Assembly: GCF_046630445.1 (NCBI RefSeq)
Contig: NC_092342.1
Span: 83,253,501-83,317,500 of the forward strand
Direction: 5' to 3'
From: Rutidosis leptorrhynchoides
Taxonomy: Eukaryota > Streptophyta > Magnoliopsida > Asterales > Asteraceae
DNA length: 64,000 nt
Shown: piece by piece, positions 56,008 to 64,000 of the stretch
How positions within the stretch are numbered: position 1 is the first letter of the stretch
How the letters are laid out: each line of letters starts with the position of its first letter
Translations under genes and position numbers: made by a program
Notes under the pieces: model-generated
The model's input: the letters and a program-made list of their open reading frames with translations, nothing else
What the model was told of the DNA's origin: nothing
The model's database searches: none

Positions 56008-59000
56008 TGTGATGCCCCGTACAAAATCAATATGTACGGATCATCAACAACAGGTCCATTACACGGTTACAACACTATATGCTATTTTAAAATAAGTTTT
56101 GCATTCATGAAAGGATAACGTTTTTACCAACGTCAAATGTTTTACAAAAGATAACGTGCTTCTACGAATATAAAGCATTAACATAAGTACATGACACTAA
56201 GGTCATTACAAAACCATAGTTCGAAAATAACAAAAGTTGTGAATGCAAGATAAAAGTTCCATGATTGAGACATCTCTAAACAATGCAGCGGAAGTCTAAC
56301 ACAGCGAGTCTATAACAGCGAGTCTATAGCAGCAAGTCTAATACAGTGGAAGCAACAACGTCTAAGCACCTGAGAAATAACATGCTTTAAAAGGTCAACA
56401 CGAATGTTGGTGAGCTATAGTTTTATTGTAATCAACAATGTAATGTAGACCACAAGATTTCGTATTCAAAACAGTATGAAAAGTATATGCTTAACCGTGG
56501 GCACTTGGTAACTAACTTAACGTAAAATAATATATCACCCCCTAAAAGTACACTTGGCGAGTGCGTTAAAACAGACGAAGTATTAAACACCCGTTAAATG
56601 CTAGCGCGACTAGCCCGAGTGAGGATGTCAAACCCTATGGATCCATATCTAAGATTCGCGTTCACCGGTTCATAAACCAATGACTAAACGTTACCGAGCT
56701 AAGGGGAAAATTTGTGCCGTTATGTCACCCACACATATATAAAGTTTAAGTACTCGTGTCTAGTATGTTAAAACATAAAAAGCTCATGTATTCTCAGTCC
56801 CAAAAATAGTAAAGTAAAAAGGGAGCTATAAATCACAGTGAATGTGCGGTAAAGCGGAAACGAAAAATTAGGCAAGTAGTAAGTCGGTCCGAAAGGTCCT
56901 CAACCTAAGTCAAAGGTTACTAAGTCAGTAAATCGTCCCCAAAAGTTTAAAAGTAAATAAGTTAAGTCTTAAGTATCATCATCATCATCATACGTAAAAG
57001 ATAAAGTAAGTTTTCAACAAGAATAGAGATCGAAACAAAGGGCTGACTTCGATCAGCTGCTATGACCTCTATACAAACTGAAATGACACACGGTTAGTGG
57101 CCAAGTCTCCGTATGTGAGTCCTCTTACCGCTGTCAAATTTTTAGATCCTAACTCGATGTCGTTTGACCGTGGCGCCGGTTCAAGCGCGAGTAGGTCAGA
57201 AATTTCAGCACGTCGTTACGAAGGCGTAGTGATTTTCGGAAGGCTATAAATCCTAAATCGTATATCGGATTTAGGCGAGTCTTAAACTAAAAGTCATCTA
57301 CTCGAACCGAATTATCTGGAAATAAAATTTCCATAAGTCCTAGGAGTCTGATCAGACCCTGAAAAACAGAAAACAAGTGCTCCGGTGGGTTTCTTGGTGT
57401 TTGATGCTCATCACGGTTCTCATCCTTGATGCTTATAAGCCTCAAGTGTACAACTCTTGATGTTTTAGCATCACTTTAACCAAGGTTTAACCATGAACAC
57501 ACAAATTCAAGACTAAGAAATGAAATACAACTCATTTGAGAGTTTGAGCAAGATGATGAACCAAAGTTACATCAATTTCTTAGTTTTGACACAAGTACAA
57601 ATTCTATTAAGCTATAAACTTTAATTCAAACTAAATAAGCAAGACCTTAAGTTATAGAACTTAGATCTTAGCTAAATATTGAAGACCTTAGACTAAAAAG
57701 TCTAGATCTTATGTTCTTGGTGAAACCCTAAGTTATAGAACTTAGACTTTCAACTTTTACAAAACCTTAAGTTATAAAACTTAGATTTTTGCAAAGTAAA
57801 ATGAATGTAAGCTTATGAGCTTTTGTTTAAACAAGTTAGATGACCATAAGTTACATAACTTAGATCAAACACAATAATGAAACCTCAAGCTAGAAAGCTT
57901 GGATTTCTTAACAATACTTATGAGATTTCAAGCTAGTAAGCTTGTATCTTTGTTTAATGGAAACACAAGTTACAATTTAAAGTACAACAAATTAAAGAAG
58001 ATCATAAGTTAATAAACTTGATATTTTAATGAACTTTTTGTAGAAACCTCAAGCTAGAAAGCTTGGATTTCTAATGTTCTTGAAGATCTTTAAAGTAAAA
58101 AGTTAGATCTACAAGTTACATGAAGATCATAAACATAAGTTTTGATCTTTTAACATAAATAAAGAGATCTTAAGTTATAAAACTTAGATCTAACAAGGTA
58201 ATGAAGATTCAAAGCTAAAAAGCTTGAATCCTTCATGTTCTTGAAGACTTTCAAATCAAAGTTTGAATCTACAAGATTTATGAAGATTCAAGTTACAAAA
58301 CTTGAATCTTTGATCATGATGATGATGAATCACTAATTAAAGAAAGAAAAGAAAGAAAAAGAAGCCAAGAACTTACAAGTTCTTCAAAGTTTTAGTGTGA
58401 GAAAGTTAGAGAGAAAACTAGAGAAACGTGTGTGTGTTTTTGAGAATGAAATGAGAGTTTAAAAAAATGAAGTGGTGGTGGTGAGCATAAAGGGCCGACG
58501 GCCAAAGGGGTGTTGGGGGGACCATTGACTTGGCATGGGTGGTGGTACAATGGTGATGCTAGGATGTTGGGTGGCATGGGGTATTAAGTTAAAAGATGTA
58601 AGTATAGTACATAAGCATGCATGAGGGACTTTGTCTTAATACTTACATGGGTTAGCCTTTAATTAAATGGGCTAACTAGTCCATTAACTAGCCCACTAAA
58701 CTAGTCCATTAATCTTGAGTAGGTTGGGCCTTTAATAAGCTAGGTCCATTAAGATGCTAAGTCCATTAAGACTATCTAGTGTGCATTAGTAAACACTAAG
58801 CGTAATTAAGAAACAATAAAACCAAGTAATTGTCATTAATAAATAACAATTATGATTAATTAGTCATAACGCTCCAATTATGACAAAAGTTTAACGTGTA
58901 CCAAGTACATAGCTCGTTTTAAACGATAAGTGACACTAACGGTCATAAATGCATATGAGGATCAAGTTAAGTAACTAAGTACTTAATAACACGTTGTAAG

Positions 59001-59122
59001 GCATTACGAAAGTAATTAACATAAATAATGATCCCAGAATATAATCTAACTCAGTACGCACAAATACGCAGTTATTGAAAGTATAAAATATAATTATAAG
59101 TCGAAAAAGTCGAGTTGTTACA
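56008..59122 (-). mobile_element. Solo LTR E (3115 bp), same family as F
   Basis: Begins TGTGATGCCCCGTAC and ends GAGTTGTTACA on the plus strand (minus-strand LTR TGTAACAACTC to GGGGCATCACA). It is flanked by a perfect TSD GTTTT (56003-56007 and 59123-59127) inside the frame of element A. There is no internal region, so the element was reduced to one LTR by recombination between its two LTRs. The intron-like module is at 56370-56836 (minus strand), with its donor degraded to GTGATT. From 57640 to 58300 it carries a striking series of short palindromes. Confidence 0.92.
57640..58300. repeat. Degenerate array of AAGYTANAAARCTT palindromes in solo LTR E
   Basis: At least ten copies of a 14-bp imperfect palindrome occur, such as AAGTTATAGAACTT, AAGCTAGAAAGCTT and AAGCTAAAAAGCTT, usually followed by AGATCT or GGATTT. 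They are near 57651, 57729, 57772, 57853, 57887, 57932, 58050, 58171, 58211 and 58288. The spacing is irregular, 35-120 bp. The F LTR has more degraded versions at about 1780-2420. They lie in the U3 part of the LTR. Confidence 0.7.
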
Positions 59123-59829
59123 GTTTTGCCCGCAATAGGCGCCGTTAACGTAGGGAGGTTCTTGAGGAGCGTTTTCATCTCTTGGAATGCCTTTTCTGCC
59201 TCATCAGTCCATTTGAAATCCGACTTTTTAGCGCAGTCTTTCAAGGTATGAAAGAACGGGAGCCATCTTTCGGCAGCCTTAGACAGGAATCGGGTTAAGG
59301 CGGCTAATTTCTCATTGAGGCTTTGAACCTGCTTTTTTGTTTTAGGAGAGGACATTTTTTCAATTGCCTCTATTTTCTTTGGGTTTGCCTTGATTCCACG
59401 CTGAGTCACGATATGCCCTAAGAAGTTTCCCTCTTCTTCTCCGAAGCTACACTTAGCGGGTTTAAGCTTCATATTAATGCTTCTGAGCGTGTTAAATGTT
59501 TCGAGTATGTCTGCTAGCAATTGCTCCTCAGTGTTGCTTTTAATGACGAGGTCGTCAACATACGCCTCAAGGTTGCGTCCAATTTGCTTAGCGAACACTG
59601 TATCTATGGTGCGTTGATATGTAGCACCCGCGTTTTTCAGTCCAAAGGGCATCTTGGTGTAACAGTATATCCCCTGGTCTGTGTGGAACGTGGTCTTCTC
59701 TTCGTCTTCCTCGGCCATTTGTATTTGGTGATATCCTTTATAGGCTTCTAGAAAACACTTAAACCTAAAACCTGCGAGCGACTCGACTTTCCAGTCTATC
59801 TCTGGCAACGGATAATTGTCCTTGGCGCA
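59123..59829 (-). pseudogene. Reverse transcriptase of element A, 5'-truncated
   Basis: Reading leftward from 59829: KDNYPLPEIDWKVESLAGF, then FLEAYKGYHQIQMAEEDEEKTTF, MPFGLKNAGATYQR and YVDDLVIKS, which is the catalytic YVDD with both aspartates present. The thumb and connection region follow (FLGHIVTQRGIKANPKKIEAI, FKWTDEAEKAFQEMK) and lead into the RNase H across the solo LTR. Upstream of residue KDNYP the homology ends abruptly at about 59829, so the first fingers motifs, protease and gag are gone. The last residues of the apparent frame (left of 59123) are solo-LTR sequence. Confidence 0.88.
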
Positions 59830-60857
59830 ATTTCATATTTACTTTACTCTTTTATTATTTATGTATCCTCAATTCAACATAGGTGGATTCATACCCAATA
59901 CACCCGACATGCCATTTTCCATGGGTTGTTATAGGTAGTTGGCTCTTTGCTTGTGCAACAACTTTCACCTGACATGCCTTTCAAGTTCTATTTTTAATGC
60001 TTTTTGACTCTATTTATTGAGGCAACAACAAACGTTAATTTATTTACGACTTGACTGCCGCTTAGAGCCTGAATTGTATTTCAGACAAACTTTACAACCT
60101 ATGGAAATTTGATCTTACACTTTTCATTGCGTCTTTTTAATTTTATATTTACTTTTATTATTCTTTATTTTTATTTACTTATCTATCTATTTTTTTTGTT
60201 CTTTTTGACAGGAGATTCTCACGGAAGCAATCTTGCCACACCGGAGTAGAGAGAGATGACTTTCTTTTCCGGTGGGTGCAGAAATTTTTGTCTCAACTCG
60301 TGGAAGATGAATGATTGATTACATCTCACCTCTCCATACCGCGCAACGGGAATGAGTTTTGTTGTTGTTGGTATTTTTTTTTTAATCAAATTCAAATGCG
60401 AGGTATACTCCATCGATAAATTTTAATTCAATAAACGTGCAAGTTACCTTGAAACCTAGCTTAATAAAAGTTATAGCGAATTCTTATATTTTTGTGGCTA
60501 TATTTTAAATAAATCGATATTGTTTGATTTTTTTATTAAGGATGTGAAGTTTATTGAATAAAAATGGAATATTGAACTGAAAGTTGGCAATTTAAGGTCT
60601 AGGAGTAACAACTTATCGATAATATCAAACACGATGATATGGAGTAGTATTTAACTATTTATTGATCACTTCATATTTATTTTATTACGGGTAAAATGGC
60701 CAAAACCATTAGCTTAAAGGATAAAACCATGATGAAATGTATCAAGCAAAACCAACTTCAAATAAAAAAGACCTTTCAAATTGAAATTTTCAGGGGTTAC
60801 ACAATCCTCTGTATTGTTTAAAGTAAATCGATTTCAAATGTCAAACCATTTTAAATA
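59830..60857. other. Flanking AT-rich sequence right of element A, no gene seen
   Basis: No credible ORF, RNA gene or repeat boundary was found. It is the sequence now joined to the broken end of A. TTTTATTTA-like runs near 59840-59860 and 60140-60190 resemble each other but are low-complexity. Confidence 0.4.
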
Positions 60858-61140
60858 CTCTATTAGTCTCATAAAAATTATTCACCTGATTATTTTTGTT
60901 TGTCTCATTATTATTATTATCCCTTACTTTTAATAACAATTAAAGATCATTTAAGTTACAATTATGTCCTTTTTATTATTAGAAATTTAACATAAAATAT
61001 AGCAATTAATTTATTAATTATTCTTTATAACAACATTACATAAAGGGTAAATTAGATAATTTATTACTATATCTTAAATTCAATAAAAACTAATAAAAAG
61101 TCAAACCAACCTGTTTTCTGTTTTTATGGAACGGAGGAAA
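60858..61140. mobile_element. Decayed Stowaway-like MITE (283 bp)
   Basis: The left end CTCTATTAGTCTCATAAAAATT and right end (reverse complement TTTCCTCCGTTCCATAAAAA) match the plant Stowaway consensus beginning CTCCCTCCGT imperfectly. They are flanked by TA on both sides (60856-60857 and 61141-61142), the Tc1/mariner target site. The core is AT-rich without coding capacity. Terminal repeats are substantially diverged, so it is an old copy. It lies about 250 bp beyond the stop codon of the SelK-like gene. Confidence 0.55.
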
Positions 61141-61391
61141 TAGAAGTTTAGCAACTTTCAACATTGTTGACCCGTTTCCATTAAGTTGAACTTTGTAATT
61201 GTATTTATTTTAACTGGCTAACAATATGACATAAGACAATAATAAACCACATTGAACCATCCACATGTAAAACACACAATAGTTTGAAAGTACACAAGTA
61301 ATATAACAGCTAGTTAGAACTTAAAAGAACATGAAAGTGGGCGTAAATGGCACTCGAACGGATGGGGTGCCATTCGTTACCCGAAATTGTG

Positions 61392-62830
61392 TTAACCTCC
61401 ACAACAAGATCCACATGCTGGAAGTGAGTCTGGAAAAAAGATCAAATTGTAACGTTAGTATCGTTAATTCGTTATATTATTGTAAAAATGGAACTGGAGA
61501 AATGCTAAAATGGAAATCAGCAACTTACTGTGATCAATGCCTCTAACATTGTCTAGCCCACGTGGGGGTCCATGTGGCCCACCTCCATACGGGCTGCCTC
61601 CGGGACCTCCACCACCCCATTTTTTGCTGTTACTGGATCTTTTCTTATAACTATCAGATTTCTCCATCTACGTAGAAGCCAAAAATGAGAATTGTACGAC
61701 AGAAAAAGTATTAAGAACCATGTGATATAAAGACAGAACTTTAGGGCTCAACATTACCGAAAACATAGTCATGAAGAACACGTGAAAGAAATTGATGATT
61801 GTCCAAAAGAAATCAGTGACAGTTTTGAGTCGCCATACAGATCGCTTGGATTTCACAACACCTGATAAATTAAGAAGATGCACCAACCCTAGTCAGCCAA
61901 AAACATCTGCAACCATCAAAATGTGGCCATAGTGTCCGAAACTAGACAAGTGAGTATGTTGGATTCATTTCGATTTTTGGATATATCAGATGTATAATTG
62001 AATCCAACAATTAGAAATAGTAGTTTGGCCACTTCCCTATGTGACTAGTAGAGACTTTTTAGATAGTACTTGAATTTCTATTTCTAGTATTAATACGGGT
62101 CGAAAATACAAATCTATTTGCAACATTTGTTCTTCTTAGTAGAACTTGAACATTTTTTTTTGCAGGGTAAAACAATTTGTTCAATTTTTAACGTTTTGCC
62201 CCTGTCGAAAAAGTTCCTAGATTCGCCACCGCCTATAAACAAATATCGAGTAAAGCTATAAACTCCAAACCCATTGAAAGATACTGTAAAACTTACATAA
62301 ATGAGCCATAAAAATCGACTTAAATATATAAAAACTAGTGAATGTCATATATTGATCAACTAAAGGTTAGTATAGGTTGTACATTCATTAACGAATAATT
62401 ATGTAGCAACCAAAAACCTTCTACATAAAAACCTTATAATAAAAGTGATTCAACTTCTTATAGCCTCAATCATCAATCAGAAATATATACAAACTTCATC
62501 ACTATACGTCTATAATGATCTTAATTAGTACTTTTCAGGTTTCAATTTTATTTATTATTAATATTGATTATTGATACCAAACCTAGCGAGAAGAAAACAA
62601 TACGTACACACCAAATTCTAACATATGTTCATACAAATTCCTGAATTTCAACTCAAAAATTCCAATTTCAACCTCGAATTCATCTGACCATTCACATAAC
62701 ATAACCAATTCGATAAACTTAATTACATGATCAACTTAATGTACTCCTATGTAGGTATAGATTTGATTAGCAATAGCTTTATGAAATTGAAATTGAGATA
62801 GATTAACGTACCTCGCTCGACGTAAGCCAT
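61392..62830 (-). CDS. Selenoprotein K-like (SelK/SelG family) glycine-rich membrane protein, four exons
   Basis: A host gene of 99 codons. Exon 1 is 62830-62812 (MAYVER and first base of Gly), exon 2 61861-61758, exon 3 61667-61529, exon 4 61429-61392. All introns are GT-AG: donors GTACGT, GTAATG and GTAAGT, acceptors ATCAG, CGTAG and TCCAG. The joined frame is open throughout. The product has a short lumenal N-terminus, one membrane helix (about residues 18-40, TDFFWTIINFFHVFFMTMF), a Gly/Pro-rich cytosolic part with GPPRGLDNVRG, and a Cys-rich end (LPACGSCCGG). This matches plant SelK homologues, where cysteines stand in for the selenocysteine of animals. Animal SelK is an ER membrane protein acting in ER-associated degradation. 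The role in plants is inferred. It is the only intact host gene in the window. Confidence 0.92.
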
Positions 62831-62907
62831 TGACGATCTACGTTGACTTCGAGAGTCTTCTTGTGTGCACAAAACGGATTAAATGTGGAAATATATGGTA
62901 GAAGAAC

Positions 62908-62930
62908 AAATCTTTTTATTTTTATATTGG
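62908..62930 (-). promoter_or_regulatory. Candidate core promoter of the SelK-like gene
   Basis: On the minus strand CCAATATAAAAATAAAAAG lies 80-100 bp upstream of the ATG: a CCAAT word merging into a TATA-like AATATAAAAATA. It directly abuts the target-site duplication of the MITE at 62938, so upstream promoter sequence is now separated by that insertion. Confidence 0.4.
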
Positions 62931-62937
62931 AATCTTA

Positions 62938-63223
62938 GGGTGTGTTTGGCTGACGAGATTGTTGGAGCTCATGGGAACTTATAGGAGCTCGAGCTTATGA
63001 TTTTAATAAGCTCCAAGTCATAAGCTTCGTTAAAGTAGCTTATGAAAAAAAGTAGAGCTTATGAACTGGAAAATAAGCTCCAACTAGTTTACCAAACACT
63101 TATAAAAAATAATAAGCTCCAGCTACCAGCTTAAAAAATAAGCTTCAGCTCCAGCTCTATCTCATAAGCTCCAGCTCCAGCTACAAGCTCCAGCTCCAAA
63201 TACTTTCATCCAAACACACCCTT
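62938..63223. mobile_element. TIR MITE (286 bp) in the promoter of the SelK-like gene
   Basis: Terminal inverted repeats GGGTGTGTTTGG (62938) and CCAAACACACCC (ending 63221), flanked by a direct repeat AATCTTA (62931-62937 and 63224-63230) that I take as the target-site duplication. The interior is built of AAGCTCC/CAGCTC and AGCTTAT words, tandem near 63125-63200. No coding capacity. The termini and TSD of 7-8 bp suggest a hAT-like MITE, but the superfamily is not certain. A degraded relative may lie near 6370-6640. Confidence 0.75.
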
Positions 63224-63230
63224 AATCTTA

Positions 63231-64000
63231 TTGAGGGGGCAATGGGAGTGGTTTTACGAGGTCATGCCTAGGATTAGTACGATTTTTTTCATGTTAGCAA
63301 TTGAGGGCGAGTTATATAACTGCGGAAGATGATCGCATGAGTGGTTTAGTCTTGCCGATGATTTTAAACTGCTATTTAAAAAAAGAAAAAAAAATACATT
63401 ACAAAATTAGCTATTAGGGTTTAATCAGCAGTGACTTTGGAAGGAGTAATTAATTCGGGATTAACCGGCAATTAATTGGATTGTAATTTATATATTTAAG
63501 TATTAAATTCAAAAATTATATGTATACATTTCAACATAATCGTCTAAAATTATTCATTTTGTTCAAAAACTCTAAATTTTTGGTATAAATTCATGTTAAA
63601 ATTTTAATCAATTTTGACTTTAACCGACTTTAATTACCAAATTCGATTTCGACCCATTAATCGACGTTGACCGATTAATTAAACGGACTTTAGAATATCG
63701 AATCGGACTGCTCTTACAAAGAAGTAATCGAGAGTAATCGAGTTTTTTAGAATGATCTTAAGAGAAGAGATTATGAGGTTTCTAATTGTTATTGGTTCAT
63801 CTGACATCATGATTGCGGGATGTAAATTGAACCAATGTCATGATTGATGGATTTAAATCACCGGTTGTAACATGATGCAAATTTTAGGTGTGTTTGCTTT
63901 TTAAGATATGTTTATGTGAAGATCTATAGATCATGTTTGTATAAAAATATGGCTTAAATGTTTGTATGATGAATATTGAAGACTGGTTGTTTTTATGTCG
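63231..64000. other. Right flank, no gene seen
   Basis: AT-rich sequence with no open frame of note. AATCGAC/GACTTTAA words recur near 63610-63700 (for example ACCGACTTTAAT and AACGGACTTTAG) but do not form a clear repeat. Confidence 0.4.

Larger units (their letters stand above)
7740..59829 (-). mobile_element. Element A: Tat-lineage Ty3/gypsy retrotransposon, 5'-truncated and host of nested insertions
   Basis: Reading right to left, element A consists of RT (59829-59123), RNase H (56007-55854, then 13728-13647 and 13004 leftward), a second archaeal-type RNase H, integrase (to 11089), a plus-strand accessory gene (8628-10371), a polypurine tract and the 3' LTR. The extra RNase H between the usual RNase H and integrase is the diagnostic feature of the Tat lineage (Tat, Ogre, Retand). 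The reading frame runs across each insertion point once the insertion and one TSD copy are ignored. The gag, protease and N-terminal RT are absent: homology stops abruptly at about 59829, so a deletion removed the 5' part and 5' LTR. Multiple nonsense codons mark it as old. Confidence 0.85.

Noticed and set aside
60219-60413. 64-codon minus-strand ORF
   Set aside because: No recognisable features, near-random composition and AT-rich surroundings.
61331-61546. 71-codon plus-strand ORF over the end of the SelK-like gene
   Set aside because: It is antisense to exon 4 and intron 3 of a gene with consistent splice sites, and has no domain.

Overview
This window is intergenic plant DNA, almost certainly from an angiosperm with a large, retrotransposon-rich genome. 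The evidence is plant-specific LTR-retrotransposon lineages (Tekay/Del-like chromovirus, Athila, Tat, Copia), plant-type MITEs, and one intron-containing plant nuclear gene. Several LTR ends and the F-box-bearing element remind me of Asteraceae (daisy family) genomes. That family guess is from memory and has low confidence.

Layout. Positions 1-3201 are the 5' end of a minus-strand Ty3/gypsy element (F: leader, PBS and a 3.0 kb LTR). Positions 3202-7700 are old debris: LTR remnants, a (TA)n microsatellite, an internally deleted Copia fragment with one LTR, and a TRIM-like element with 21-bp-phased short palindromes. From about 7740 to 59829 there is one nested stack held together by perfect target-site duplications (TSDs). 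The base is A, a minus-strand Tat-lineage element. It keeps its 3' LTR, a plus-strand (antisense) intron-containing accessory gene, integrase, two RNase H domains and part of RT, but its 5' end is deleted. A was hit by a hAT-type MITE (13005-13646, 8-bp TSD AATAGGTT), by a solo LTR E (56008-59122, TSD GTTTT, same family as F), and by chromovirus B (13729-55853, TSD CGTAC). Chromovirus C (14872-45179, TSD TTTGC) sits in the 5' LTR of B. Athila element D (25502-42339, TSD GTTAA, minus strand) sits in the 3' LTR of C. D is the youngest, with nearly identical LTRs.

All four protein-bearing elements carry coding capacity beyond gag-pol. A has an antisense, spliced gene. B has a coiled-coil ORF between PBS and gag. 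C has, in the same place, an acidic ORF and a recognisable F-box protein. D has a zinc-knuckle ORF plus an ATHILA ORF-1-like protein whose start codon lies on a separate predicted exon 1.8 kb upstream. Three LTR families (B, C, E/F) share an intron-like module of 467-509 nt inside the LTR.

Right of the stack (59830-64000) is ordinary euchromatin-like sequence: a decayed Stowaway-like MITE, a complete four-exon selenoprotein K-like gene (61392-62830, minus strand), and another TIR MITE inserted about 107 bp upstream of its start codon. The most interesting items are the F-box-carrying retrotransposon C, the spliced 3' ORF of D, the shared LTR intron-like module, and the regularly spaced palindromes in D and in the TRIM-like element.
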